The notes: a model not told the origin generated them from the sequence alone. Positions 1-9,091 are shown, numbered from the stretch's first letter. The stretch: 64,000 nt of DNA from Nocardioides sp. YR527 (GCF_900101045.1 NZ_FNFN01000004.1:372001-436000); one strand, 5' to 3'. A program made the numbers and translations.

Positions 1-983
1 GCGACCGCTACACCTACGAGGTCCGCGAGGACTACACCTGGGGCCCCGACGGCGCCACCACCGCGGCGGAGGGCACCCCGGCCACCATCGAGGCCAAGAT
101 CGTCGCCAACGACACCACGGTCGCGAACCAGCTGCTCTCCGGGGAGCTCAACGCCGCCTCGATCATGGGTCAGGACGCCGCCCGGCTGGACGCCGCGAAG
201 CTCAACCGGGTCGACGCGCAGGCCGTGGTCGGCGAGCAGTGGTTCAACCACAACGAGGGCCACCCGACCGCTGATCCCGCGGTACGTGCCGCGCTGACCC
301 AGGCGCTCGACCTGGCCGAGCTGCAGAAGGTGATCACCGCCGACAAGGGTGGTCCGGCGACCCAGCTCGCCGTCGTCGAGCCCGCCGGCTGCACCGGCTC
401 CTCCGTCGAAGGCAACCTCGCCGACAACGACACCGCTGCCGCCGAGAAGGCGCTCGAGGATGCCGGCTGGGCCGCAGGTGCCGACGGCGTTCGCACCAAG
501 GCCGGCAAGCCGCTCGTGGTCGAGTTCGTCTACGACTCCTCGCTCGGCGCGCCCGGCACCGCCGCCGCCGAGCTGGCCGTCGCGGCGTGGAAGAAGGTCG
601 GCATCGAGGCCAAGGCCACGTCCCTGGACCAGACCGCCATCCAGACCGCGATGTTCGGCACGGGGGACTGGGACGTCGCCTGGGAGCCGGTCAACATCAA
701 CACCCCCGACCAGATCGTCCCGTTCCTCTCCGGGCCGGCGCCCGCCGAGGGCGGCAACAACTTCGCCGGCATCGCCAACACCGGCTACGACGCAGCGGTG
801 AAGACCGCGATGGCCGAGAACGGCGCCGAGGGCTGCGCCGACTGGCTGGCCGCGGAGGCAAGCCTGTTCGAGTCGTACGACGTGGTGCCGTTCGCCAACA
901 ACCTGCTGCCGTTCTTCTCCCAGGGTGCCGAGCTCGAGGTCGTCGGCGGTGTCGTCCCGACCAGCATCCGGATGCTGGGTTGA
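1..983 (+). CDS. Peptide ABC transporter substrate-binding protein, C-terminal part
   Basis: The reading frame is open from base 3 at the window edge, so about 326 C-terminal residues are present and the N-terminus with its signal or lipobox lies outside. The sequence resembles the C-terminal lobe of SBP family 5 (DppA/OppA type): the stretch around bases 430-540 (EKALEDAGW, then a K.L.VEFVYDS pattern) and the later TSLDQTAIQTAMF and WDVAWEPVN segments are typical. Family proteins are about 500-550 residues and bind peptides or nickel outside the membrane. It lies 11 bp upstream of the permease gene, which supports its role as the binding subunit of the importer that follows. Peptides as ligand are inferred from the hydrolases in the operon. 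Confidence 0.88.
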   Translation, partial: DRYTYEVREDYTWGPDGATTAAEGTPATIEAKIVANDTTVANQLLSGELNAASIMGQDAARLDAAKLNRVDAQAVVGEQWFNHNEGHPTADPAVRAALTQALDLAELQKVITADKGGPATQLAVVEPAGCTGSSVEGNLADNDTAAAEKALEDAGWAAGADGVRTKAGKPLVVEFVYDSSLGAPGTAAAELAVAAWKKVGIEAKATSLDQTAIQTAMFGTGDWDVAWEPVNINTPDQIVPFLSGPAPAEGGNNFAGIANTGYDAAVKTAMAENGAEGCADWLAAEASLFESYDVVPFANNLLPFFSQGAELEVVGGVVPTSIRMLG

Positions 984-994
984 GGCAGGCGTCG

Positions 995-2002
995 ATGACA
1001 GCGACACCAGCGGCGCCTGCGCCTCCGACGACGGGGGCGCCGGGCACCCTGGGCGGGCGGTGGACCCAGTTCGCCCTGCGCCGCGGTGGCCGGCTGCTGG
1101 TGTCGCTGTTCGTGCTGGTCACCGCATCGTTCCTGATGATCCATCTGGTGCCCGGCGACCCGGTGCGGGCCGCGCTCGGGATGACCGCGCCGACCGAGCT
1201 CGTCGAGGCGCGGCGGCACGCGCTCGGCCTCGACGACCCGCTCCTGACCCAGTACCTGGACTATCTCGGCGGCCTGTTCCGCGGTGACCTCGGCGAGTCG
1301 ATCCAGACCCAGCTGCCTGTCGGGGAGACCATCGGCCGGCGCCTGGGCGCCACCGTCTCGCTCGGCCTGATCGCCTTCGTCCTCGCTCTCCTGATCGCCG
1401 TACCGCTCGGCGTCTGCGTCGCGGTCGCGACGCGCCGCGGGCGCCGCCAACGTACGTCGCTGGGGTTCGCCTCCGGCAGCGTGGTGATCGGCTCGATCCC
1501 CGACTTCCTGATCGGCGTGGTGCTGGTCGCGGTCTTCGCGGTCGGCCTCGGCTGGCTCCCGGTCGCGGGCCGCGAGGACGGGGCCGCGTCCTACGTCCTG
1601 CCGGTCCTCGCCCTGGCGATCGGCCCGGCCGCGATGCTCGCCCGGATCGTCCGCGTCGAGATGATCTCCGTGCTGGAGTCCGACTACATCCGCACCGCAC
1701 GGGCCAAGCGGCTCCCGGCACGCCGGATCCACCTGGTGCACGCCCTGCCGAACGCGGTCACCGCCACGCTGACCCTCGGTGGGATGCTGCTGGCCTCGAT
1801 GGTCGCCGGCACGGTGCTGGTCGAGAACGTCTTCGCCTGGCCCGGGCTCGGCAGCACCATCGTCTCCTCGATCGTCACCAAGGACTATCCGGTCGTGCAG
1901 GGCACCGTGCTCGTCTACGGGGTGATCGTGCTGCTGGTCAACACGCTCGTCGACGTCGCGCTCGCCGTGCTCGATCCCCGCTCGACGGTGGGGGAGGCGT
2001 GA
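995..2002 (+). CDS. ABC transporter permease, DppB type
   Basis: About 335 residues from the ATG at 995. After a Pro/Thr-rich cytoplasmic N-terminus comes a first membrane helix (LLVSLFVLVTASFLMIHLVPGD), a hallmark of DppB/OppB permeases, followed by the periplasmic loop, five more hydrophobic segments and the EAA-like loop near SDYIRTARAKRLP that contacts the ATPase. It forms the membrane channel for peptide import with the permease half of the next protein. The TGA stop shares one base with the next ATG (TGATG), so translational coupling is likely. An in-frame reading that starts much earlier is only overlap with the binding-protein gene. Confidence 0.92.
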   Translation: MTATPAAPAPPTTGAPGTLGGRWTQFALRRGGRLLVSLFVLVTASFLMIHLVPGDPVRAALGMTAPTELVEARRHALGLDDPLLTQYLDYLGGLFRGDLGESIQTQLPVGETIGRRLGATVSLGLIAFVLALLIAVPLGVCVAVATRRGRRQRTSLGFASGSVVIGSIPDFLIGVVLVAVFAVGLGWLPVAGREDGAASYVLPVLALAIGPAAMLARIVRVEMISVLESDYIRTARAKRLPARRIHLVHALPNAVTATLTLGGMLLASMVAGTVLVENVFAWPGLGSTIVSSIVTKDYPVVQGTVLVYGVIVLLVNTLVDVALAVLDPRSTVGEA

Positions 2003-3855
2003 TGAGGGCGCTGCGTACGCCGGTGGGGGCGACCGGCGCGGGCCTGCTCGCCACGGTGCTGCTGCTGGCCGTCCTGGCTCCGGTCGCGTTCGGCGACGGG
2101 GCGGCCGCCGTCGACACCGACAACCTGCTCGCCGGGCCCTCGGCGGAGCACTGGTTCGGCACCGACAACGCCGGCCGCGACCTGTTCCTGCGGGTCCTGG
2201 TCGCCACCAGGCTCTCGATCACCCTGGCGCTGCTGGCGACCGCGATCGCGGTGCTCACCGGGCTGGTGCTCGGCTCGCTGCCGTGGCTGCTCGGCCCACG
2301 GCTCGGGCGACCGGTGACGGCGCTGGTCAACATCCTGGTCGCCTTCCCCGGACTGCTCCTGGTCCTCTCCCTGGCCACCGTGTTCGGAGTCGGTGCCCGC
2401 GGGGCCGTGCTGGCGATCGGGTTCGCCGGTGCGCCCACGTTCGCCCGCCTCTGCCAGACGCTGATCGCCGGGATCGCCGCTCGCGACTATGTCGCCGCGG
2501 CCGAGATCGCCGGCCTCGGCCGGATCCGGATCCTGGTGCGGCACGTGCTGCCCAACGTCGCGGAGCCGCTCGTCGTCAACGCCACCATCGGCGCCGGGAG
2601 CGCGCTGCTCGCCTTCGCCGGCCTCTCCTTCCTCGGCCTCGGCGTCCAGGCGCCCGCCTACGACTGGGGGCGGCTGATGCAGGACGGTCTGGCCGGGGTC
2701 TACCTCCACCCGCTCGCCGCGCTCGCGCCGGGGATCGCGGTCGTCATCGCCGGCCTGGCCTTCAACCTCACCGGCGAGGCGGTCGCCGGTGCCTTGGGCG
2801 TGACGCCGGTCGTCGGGCCACGGGCCTGGTCGGTGCCGGCTCGCTCGACTCCGGCGAGGTCGCCGGCGCAGGGAGAGGACCTGGTGCTCGACGTACGCGA
2901 TCTCGCTGTCGCCTTCCCCGGCCCGTCGGCCCCGGTCACCCCGGTCCGTGGCGTCTCCCTCTCGCTGCGTTCCGGTGAGGCCGTGGGGATCGTGGGGGAG
3001 TCGGGGTCGGGCAAGTCGCTCACCGCGCTCGCGATCGCCCAGCTCGTCGAGGAACCCGGCCGGGTCACCGGCGAGGTCACCCTCTGCGGCACCGACCTGA
3101 ACGACGGCGGCCACCACGAGGACCTGCTCGGCACCTCGCTCGCGGTCGTCTTCCAGGACCCGATGACCTCGCTCAACCCGGCCATGCGGGTCGGCCCGCA
3201 GCTCGCCGAGGTGAGCCGCTTCCACCAGAGCCTCGGCCGGCGTGCGGCGCTGGCCCGCGCCGTCGACCGCCTGCGCGCGGTGCGGCTGCGTGACCCGGAG
3301 CGGGCGGCCCAAGCGTACCCGTTCGAGCTCTCCGGCGGCATGCGTCAGCGCGCCATGATCGGGATGGGCCTGATGGGCACGCCGCGGCTGATCATCGCCG
3401 ACGAGCCCACGACCGCCCTGGACGTCACCGTCCAGAAGCAGGTCCTGGCGCTCCTGGAGGACGTACGCCGCGAGCACGGCACCGCGATCCTGCTGATCTC
3501 CCACGACGTGTCCGTCATCGGCGAGATCTGCGACCGGGTGCTGGTGATGTACGCCGGGCGCATCGTCGAGGAGATCGCCGCCGGCGACCTCCACGGCGAC
3601 GCCCGGCACCCCTACACCCGGGCACTGGTCGCGGCGGTTCCGTCGATGAGCACATCGCGGGACGAGCCGCTGGCCACCATCCCCGGCCAGCCGGTCGACC
3701 CCGCCGCGCTTCCCCCGGGCTGTGCGTACGCCGCCAGGTGCCCGCTCGCGACCGACCAGTGCCTGAGCGAGGAGCCCGCGCTCCTCGACGGGGTCGCGTG
3801 CTGGCGTGCGGGTGACCCGCTCCCGATGGAGCAGACGAAGCAGGTGAGCGTATGA
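2002..3855 (+). CDS. Fused ABC transporter permease-ATPase (DppC-DppD type)
   Basis: 617 residues in one frame. Residues 1-265 are a DppC-type permease (GTDNAGRDLF motif, then helices, with the EAA loop around RDYVAAAEIAGLG). Residues 285-617 are a DppD-type ATPase with Walker A GESGSGKS near 333, signature LSGGMRQR near 443, Walker B LIIADEP near 464, and the C-terminal oligopeptide/dipeptide domain (HPYTRALVAAVPS, then Cys-rich CAYAARCPLA). These are normally separate genes. A linker rich in Pro, Ala and Ser joins them with no internal stop. The ATG at 2002 overlaps the previous stop; a GTG directly before it is also possible. The gene ends in an ATGA overlap with the next ATPase. Confidence 0.93.
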   Translation: MRALRTPVGATGAGLLATVLLLAVLAPVAFGDGAAAVDTDNLLAGPSAEHWFGTDNAGRDLFLRVLVATRLSITLALLATAIAVLTGLVLGSLPWLLGPRLGRPVTALVNILVAFPGLLLVLSLATVFGVGARGAVLAIGFAGAPTFARLCQTLIAGIAARDYVAAAEIAGLGRIRILVRHVLPNVAEPLVVNATIGAGSALLAFAGLSFLGLGVQAPAYDWGRLMQDGLAGVYLHPLAALAPGIAVVIAGLAFNLTGEAVAGALGVTPVVGPRAWSVPARSTPARSPAQGEDLVLDVRDLAVAFPGPSAPVTPVRGVSLSLRSGEAVGIVGESGSGKSLTALAIAQLVEEPGRVTGEVTLCGTDLNDGGHHEDLLGTSLAVVFQDPMTSLNPAMRVGPQLAEVSRFHQSLGRRAALARAVDRLRAVRLRDPERAAQAYPFELSGGMRQRAMIGMGLMGTPRLIIADEPTTALDVTVQKQVLALLEDVRREHGTAILLISHDVSVIGEICDRVLVMYAGRIVEEIAAGDLHGDARHPYTRALVAAVPSMSTSRDEPLATIPGQPVDPAALPPGCAYAARCPLATDQCLSEEPALLDGVACWRAGDPLPMEQTKQVSV

Positions 3856-4592
3856 GCATGCGGTTCGAGCAGGTCAGCGTCCGGTTCGGGCGCACCCAGG
3901 TGCTCCACGAGGTGAGTCTGGAAGTGCCCGACGGCTCGATCATGGGCTTGGTGGGGGAGTCCGGTTCGGGCAAGTCGACGCTCGCCCGGGCCGCCGTCGG
4001 GCTGGTGCCGGTCAGCACCGGTCGCGTCCTGGTCGACGGCGTCCCGGCCGGACGGCGATCCGGGGTCCAGATGGTCTTCCAGGATCCCTACTCCTCCCTC
4101 GACCCGCGGATGAGCATCGGCGAGAGCATCGCCGAGGCGATCCCCGGACGGACCTCGAAGTCAGAACGGGCCGGCGAGGTCGCCCGCCTCCTCCGGCTGG
4201 TCCATCTCGACCCGGGCCGCGCCGGCCAGCGCCCGGGGAGCCTCTCGGGCGGCCAGCGGCAACGGGTCGCCCTGGCCCGCGCGCTGGCCGGCCGGCCCCA
4301 GGTGCTCATCGCCGACGAGATCACCTCGGCGCTCGACGTCTCCGTCCAGGGCGCCGTCCTCAACCTCGTCCGCGAGATGCAGCGCGAGCTCGGCCTCTCG
4401 ATGCTGTTCATCTCCCACAACCTGGCCGTGGTGCGCTACGTGGCCGACACGGTCGCGGTGATGAGCCACGGACACATCGTCGAGCACGGGCCGGCGGCCG
4501 ACGTACTGGAGAACCCGAGTCATCGCTATACCCAAGAGCTTCTCGCCGCCGTCCCCGGTGGCACCTCGAACACCCTCACCAAGGAGACCTGA
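3852..4592 (+). CDS. ABC transporter ATP-binding protein, DppF type
   Basis: 246 residues, shorter than most DppF proteins (about 320) because the C-terminal oligopeptide domain is mostly absent. Walker A GESGSGKS lies near residue 36, the Q-loop in VFQDPYSSLDPRM, signature LSGGQRQR near 129 and Walker B VLIADEI near 151. It is the second nucleotide-binding subunit and should pair with the ATPase half of the upstream fusion. Its ATG lies in an ATGA overlap with the fusion gene, and its TGA overlaps the ATG of the serine hydrolase, so transporter and hydrolase are one translational unit. Confidence 0.92.
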   Translation: MSMRFEQVSVRFGRTQVLHEVSLEVPDGSIMGLVGESGSGKSTLARAAVGLVPVSTGRVLVDGVPAGRRSGVQMVFQDPYSSLDPRMSIGESIAEAIPGRTSKSERAGEVARLLRLVHLDPGRAGQRPGSLSGGQRQRVALARALAGRPQVLIADEITSALDVSVQGAVLNLVREMQRELGLSMLFISHNLAVVRYVADTVAVMSHGHIVEHGPAADVLENPSHRYTQELLAAVPGGTSNTLTKET

Positions 4593-5977
4593 TGACCATC
4601 GATTCCGCTCACTGGCAGACCCGGCTCGCCGAGCTGACGAAGAAGCACGGCGTCCCCGGGGCCCAGCTCGGCATCCTCCGGGTCGGCCGCGACGGCGCTG
4701 AGGACGAGCAGGTCACGCTCGCCACCGGCGTGCTCCACCTCGGCACCGGCCAGCCCGCGACGACCGACTCCGTGTGGCAGATCGGCTCGATCTCCAAGGT
4801 CTGGACCGCGACCGTGGTGATGCAGCTGGTCGATGAGGGCAGGCTCGCCCTCGACACCCCGGTCAAGGAGATCATCGGTGATCTCGATCTGCGTGACCCC
4901 GAGGTCACCGAGAAGGTCACGATCCACCACCTGCTCACCCACACCAGCGGCATCGACGGTGACGTCTTCACCGACACCGGACGCGGCGACGACGTACTGG
5001 AGAAGTACGTCGCCCGACTCGGCGAGGCCGCCCAGAACCACCCGCTGGGCGCGACCTGGTCCTACTGCAACTCCGGCTACGTGCTGCTCGGACGGGTCAT
5101 CGAGGTCGTCACCGGTCAGACCTGGGACCAGGCGATGCGTGAGCGGCTCTTCACGCCGCTCGGCCTCACCCACACCGGCACCCTGCCCGAGGAGGCGATG
5201 CTCCACGCGCTGGCGATGGGCCACCTCGGCACCGGCGACGAGATCGCTCCGGCGCCGGTATGGGGGCTGCCCCGCTCGTGCGGCCCGGCCGGTCTGATCA
5301 CCGCGACCGCTGCCGACGTGCTCGCCTTCGCCCGGATGCACCTGAGCGATGGAGTGGCGAAGGACGGCACCCGGGTGCTCTCCGCCGAGTCGGTGGCGGC
5401 GATGGCCGACTTCCAGGTCGACTGTCCGGAGAAGGACCTGCTCGGCGACTCGTGGGGCCTGGGCTGGTTCCGCTGCGACTGGCACGGGGCGCGTGCGATC
5501 GGCCACGACGGCAACACCATCGGGCAGGCCGCGTTCCTGAGGCTGCTTCCCGAGGCCGGCATCGCGGTCTCGCTCAACACCAACGTCGCCAGCGCCATCG
5601 CGCTCTACCAGGACCTCTTCGAGGAGATCTTCGCCGAGCTCGCCGACGTCCGCCTCCCTGACCGCTTCGAGATCCCCGACGACGCGCCCGAGGTCGACAT
5701 CACCCCCTTCCTCGGCGAGTACTCGCGCGAGTCGGTGCTGGAGGAGGTCCTGGTCCTCGACGGCAAGCCGGTGATGCGGACGACCGTCTCCGGACCCGTC
5801 GCCGAGCTCGAAGGTGCCTCCGAGCCCGAGGTGCACGAGCTGGTGCCGGTCGCGGAGGCGATCTTCGCGGTCAAGCCCGACAAGTCCGCGGCCTACTTCC
5901 CCGTACGCTTCTACACGTTGCCGACCGGCGAGCGATACCTCCACTTCGGCGCCCGCGCGACCCCGAAGAAGGCCTGA
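4592..5977 (+). CDS. Serine hydrolase, beta-lactamase/D-aminopeptidase fold (class C, S12)
   Basis: 461 residues. The penicillin-binding fold motifs are visible: S66-I-S-K69 (nucleophile and general base), Y158-C-N160, and a GHDGN segment near 306 in the place of the KTG box. There is no signal peptide, so the enzyme is probably cytoplasmic and acts on imported substrates rather than as a secreted beta-lactamase. The S12 family includes D-aminopeptidases and esterases. A C-terminal region of about 100 residues forms an extra beta-rich domain. Its place between a peptide importer and an M20 deacylase/racemase set suggests cleavage of peptides holding D-residues. The exact substrate is not shown by the sequence. 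Confidence 0.85.
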   Translation: MTIDSAHWQTRLAELTKKHGVPGAQLGILRVGRDGAEDEQVTLATGVLHLGTGQPATTDSVWQIGSISKVWTATVVMQLVDEGRLALDTPVKEIIGDLDLRDPEVTEKVTIHHLLTHTSGIDGDVFTDTGRGDDVLEKYVARLGEAAQNHPLGATWSYCNSGYVLLGRVIEVVTGQTWDQAMRERLFTPLGLTHTGTLPEEAMLHALAMGHLGTGDEIAPAPVWGLPRSCGPAGLITATAADVLAFARMHLSDGVAKDGTRVLSAESVAAMADFQVDCPEKDLLGDSWGLGWFRCDWHGARAIGHDGNTIGQAAFLRLLPEAGIAVSLNTNVASAIALYQDLFEEIFAELADVRLPDRFEIPDDAPEVDITPFLGEYSRESVLEEVLVLDGKPVMRTTVSGPVAELEGASEPEVHELVPVAEAIFAVKPDKSAAYFPVRFYTLPTGERYLHFGARATPKKA

Positions 5978-7126
5978 ATGCGTCGACCTCAGATCGATCT
6001 CCACCGGCTCCTGGACGACATCCGGGAGCTGGTCGAGACCGAGTCGCCCTCCACCGACCTGGGCGCCGTGGCGCGCTCGGCCGAGGTCGTGGCCCGCCTC
6101 GGCGCCGCCCATCTCGGCGTCCCCCCGGAGCGCATCGTCGTCGACGGGGTCACCCATCTGCGCTGGCGCTTCGGGCCCGGACCCCACGTCCTGCTGCTCG
6201 GCCACCACGACACGGTGTGGCCGCACGGCACGCTGGAGAGGATGCCGTACGCCGTCACCGACGGTGTCCTGCGCGGCCCCGGCTGCTTCGACATGCTCGC
6301 CGGTCTGGTCATGGCACTGCACGCGGTCGCCGCACTGCCGGCTCCCGACGGGATCTGCCTCCTGGTCACCGGCGACGAGGAGCTCGGCTCGCCGTCCTCG
6401 CGCGCGCTGATCGAGGCCGAGGCCCGAGAGGCGTCCGCGGTCCTCGTGCTGGAGGCATCGGTGGGCGACGGAGACCTCAAGACGGCCCGGAAAGGCACCT
6501 CGATGTACGAGGTCGAGGTCGTCGGACGTGCCGCCCATGCCGGCCTGGAGCCCGACAAGGGCGTCAACGCCACCATCGAGCTGGCCCACCAGGTGCCCGC
6601 GGTGGCCGCACTCGCCGACCCGTCCGCGGGCACGACGGTGACCCCGACGTCCGCATCCGCAGGCACCACGCTCAACACCGTCCCGGGCGCGGCCCGGTTC
6701 ACGGTCGACGTACGCGCCTGGAGCGCGGCCGAGCAGGAACGGGTCGACGCCGGGATGCGTGCTCTGGAGCCGGCGCTCGACGGCGCGAAGCTGGTCGTGC
6801 ACGGCGGGATCAACCGGCCGCCGCTGGAGGAGTCCATGTCGGCGCGGCTGTTCGACCGGGCGGTCGCCGTCGCGACCCGGCTCGGGCTGCCGGTGCCGGG
6901 TCAGGCCGCGGTCGGCGGGGCCTCCGACGGCAATTTCGCCGCCGGGGTCGGCACCCCGACGCTCGACGGGCTCGGCGCGGTCGGCGGCGGGGCGCACGCC
7001 GAGGACGAGCACGTGCTCGTCGACCGGCTGATCGACCGGACGCTGCTGTTGCACGGGCTGTTGCACGACCTGCTCGAGGAGCAGGTGGCCGGCGGTCCGG
7101 CCGACGGATCGAGAGGCCGGCCGTGA
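5978..7126 (+). CDS. M20 family metallohydrolase (candidate N-succinyl/N-acyl-L-amino acid deacylase)
   Basis: 382 residues, starting directly after the previous stop. Metal ligands of the M20 family are visible: H76-x-D78 in GHHDTVWPHG, the bridging Asp in GPGCFDMLAG near 106, the Glu pair in TGDEELGS near 134, and a C-terminal His in GGGAHAEDEHV. A dimerisation domain lies between (RAAHAGLEPDKGVNA). The family removes acyl or glutamyl groups from amino acids and peptides. Because a GNAT transferase and an N-succinylamino acid racemase follow, the best guess is the L-specific desuccinylase that ends a D-to-L conversion route; glutamate carboxypeptidase-like activity is an alternative. The stop overlaps the next GTG. 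Confidence 0.87.
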   Translation: MRRPQIDLHRLLDDIRELVETESPSTDLGAVARSAEVVARLGAAHLGVPPERIVVDGVTHLRWRFGPGPHVLLLGHHDTVWPHGTLERMPYAVTDGVLRGPGCFDMLAGLVMALHAVAALPAPDGICLLVTGDEELGSPSSRALIEAEAREASAVLVLEASVGDGDLKTARKGTSMYEVEVVGRAAHAGLEPDKGVNATIELAHQVPAVAALADPSAGTTVTPTSASAGTTLNTVPGAARFTVDVRAWSAAEQERVDAGMRALEPALDGAKLVVHGGINRPPLEESMSARLFDRAVAVATRLGLPVPGQAAVGGASDGNFAAGVGTPTLDGLGAVGGGAHAEDEHVLVDRLIDRTLLLHGLLHDLLEEQVAGGPADGSRGRP

Positions 7127-7929
7127 CGCGGGCATGGGGGGCGTACGTCCGGGCCGCCGAGGCCGCCCGGGTCACCGTCCGCGAGCTCGACGGGATCGCC
7201 GAGCTGCAGCGGGCCGAGAAGGTGCTCGGCGGGATCTGGGGTGTTCCGGACAATCCGCCGCTCGGGTCCGAGCTGATGCGCGCGATGCGCAAGGCCGAGG
7301 GCTACGTCGCCGGCGCGTTCGACGATGCCGGCGGGGAGATGGTCGGCGTCTGCGTCGGGTTCCACTCGGTGCCGGCCGCCCGCACGATGCACAGCCATAT
7401 CGCCGGCGTGGTCCCGGAGATGGCCGGTCGGCATGCGGGTTTCGCGCTCAAGCTCCACCAGCGGGCCTGGTGCCTGGAACGTGGGATCACGCTGATGGAG
7501 TGGACCTTCGACCCGCTCGTGGCCCGCAACGCCTACTTCAACCTGGCCAAGCTCGGCACCCGGGTCGCGGAGTATCTCCCCGACTTCTACGGCTCGATGG
7601 GCGACGGCATCAACGACGCCGAGGACGCCAGCGACCGGATCCTGGTGCACTGGGACCTGGACTCGCCACAGGTCGCGTCCGCGTGCGACGGCAGCCCGGT
7701 CGAGATCGCCGAGGTCGCTGCGGCCGCCGCCGGGCCGGGTGCGTCCTGGGTCGAGGTGCCCCGCGACATCGAGGCGATGCGCCTCTCCGACCCCGGCGAG
7801 GCCAGGGCGTGGCGTACCAAGGTCCGTGACCAGCTTCTGAGCGGGCTGGAGTCGGGCCGGGTCGCCGGCTTCGACCGCGACCACGGATATCTGCTCACCG
7901 GCACAGCCCCGAAGGAAGGAACCGAATGA
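7123..7929 (+). CDS. GNAT-superfamily acyltransferase, COG3375 type (candidate D-amino acid N-succinyltransferase)
   Basis: 268 residues from the GTG at 7123, which overlaps the M20 stop as GTGA. Recognisable features are the N-terminal ELDGIAELQRAEKVLGGIWG segment, GNAT-like strands (VGVCVGFHSVPA), the acyl-CoA loop region (EMAGRHAGFALKLHQRAW) and the EWTFDPLVARNAYFNLAKLG block typical of the COG3375 group. In Geobacillus this group supplies the succinyltransferase that pairs with N-succinylamino acid racemase. The next gene is a racemase of that kind, and their ends overlap by four bases (ATGA), which supports a shared pathway. Biochemical specificity is inferred. Confidence 0.82.
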   Translation: MTRAWGAYVRAAEAARVTVRELDGIAELQRAEKVLGGIWGVPDNPPLGSELMRAMRKAEGYVAGAFDDAGGEMVGVCVGFHSVPAARTMHSHIAGVVPEMAGRHAGFALKLHQRAWCLERGITLMEWTFDPLVARNAYFNLAKLGTRVAEYLPDFYGSMGDGINDAEDASDRILVHWDLDSPQVASACDGSPVEIAEVAAAAAGPGASWVEVPRDIEAMRLSDPGEARAWRTKVRDQLLSGLESGRVAGFDRDHGYLLTGTAPKEGTE

Positions 7930-9062
7930 AGCTGGAAGGGATGAAGCTGGAAGGGATGGAGCTGCGACGGGTGTCGATGCCACTGGTGTCGCCCTTCCGG
8001 ACGTCCTTCGGCACCCAGAACGAGCGCGACATCCTGCTGCTGCGCGCGGTGACCTCGCAGAGCGAGGGGTGGGGCGAGTGCGTCGCGATGGCCGACCCGC
8101 TCTACTCCTCCGAGTACGTCGAGGCGACCGCGGACGTGCTCCGTCGGTTCCTGCTCCCCGCGCTGGCCGCGGCCGGCGGTGAGCTGGAGCGGCACGGGGC
8201 GTGCGCGGTGGGAAAGGTGCTGCACCCGTTCAAGGGACACCGGATGGCGAAGGCGGCGCTGGAGATGGCGCTGCTCGACGCGGAGCTGCGCGCGGCCGGG
8301 AGGTCCTGGGCCCGCGAGCTGGGCGCCGTGCACGACCGGGTGCCGAGCGGTGTCTCGGTCGGCATCTTCGACTCCGTACCCCACCTGCTGGACGTGGTCG
8401 GCGGCTACCTGGACGAGGGCTACGTGCGGATCAAGCTCAAGATCGAGCCGGGCTGGGACATCGAGCCGGTGGCCGCGGTCCGGGAGCGGTTCGGCGACAT
8501 CCCGCTGCAGGTCGACGCCAACACCGCCTACACGCTGCGCGACGCCCGCCACCTGGCGAAGCTGGATCCGTTCGACCTGCTCCTCATCGAGCAGCCGCTG
8601 GACGAGGAGGACGTCCTCGGCCACGCGAAGCTGGCCCGCGAGATCCGCACCCCGGTGTGCCTGGACGAGTCGATCGTCTCCGCACAGACGGCCGCCGCCG
8701 CGATCTCGCTCGGTGCCTGCTCGATCATCAACATCAAGCCCGGCCGCGTGGGCGGCTACCTGGAGGCCGTACGCATCCACGACCTCGCCGCCGCGCACGG
8801 ACTCGCGGTCTGGTGCGGTGGCATGGTCGAGACCGGGCTGGGGCGCGCCGCCAACGCTGCCCTGGGCGCGCTGCCGGGGTTCACCCTGCCCGGGGACATC
8901 TCCGCCTCCGACCGGTTCTATCGCACCGACATCACCGAGCCGCTCACCATCGAGGACGGCCATATGAGCGTCCCGACCGGACCGGGGCTGGGAGTCACTC
9001 CGATCCCGGAGGTCCTGGAGTCGTTCACCACCTCGACCGAATGGATCCCGCTCGGTGCGTAG
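7926..9062 (+). CDS. N-succinylamino acid racemase / o-succinylbenzoate synthase family protein
   Basis: 378 residues of the enolase superfamily, MenC type 2. Catalytic pieces are K170-x-K172 (RIKLK), metal ligands D197, E222 and D247 (VDANTAY, LIEQPL, CLDES) and the opposite-face K271 (KPGRVGG). The family both makes o-succinylbenzoate for menaquinone and racemises N-succinyl amino acids. No other men gene is nearby, while an M20 deacylase and a GNAT acyltransferase precede it, so racemisation is favoured. The N-terminus is odd: a 15-base unit encoding MKLEG is repeated in tandem, giving possible ATG starts at 7926, 7941 and 7956. The first overlaps the upstream stop and was kept. Confidence 0.88.
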   Translation: MKLEGMKLEGMELRRVSMPLVSPFRTSFGTQNERDILLLRAVTSQSEGWGECVAMADPLYSSEYVEATADVLRRFLLPALAAAGGELERHGACAVGKVLHPFKGHRMAKAALEMALLDAELRAAGRSWARELGAVHDRVPSGVSVGIFDSVPHLLDVVGGYLDEGYVRIKLKIEPGWDIEPVAAVRERFGDIPLQVDANTAYTLRDARHLAKLDPFDLLLIEQPLDEEDVLGHAKLAREIRTPVCLDESIVSAQTAAAAISLGACSIINIKPGRVGGYLEAVRIHDLAAAHGLAVWCGGMVETGLGRAANAALGALPGFTLPGDISASDRFYRTDITEPLTIEDGHMSVPTGPGLGVTPIPEVLESFTTSTEWIPLGA

Positions 9063-9091
9063 CCCTGATGCGTCGTGTTGGGATCCGGCAC

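Noticed and set aside
4526-7135. Minus-strand frame of about 870 codons
   Set aside because: It is antisense to the serine hydrolase and M20 genes, which carry clear catalytic motifs.
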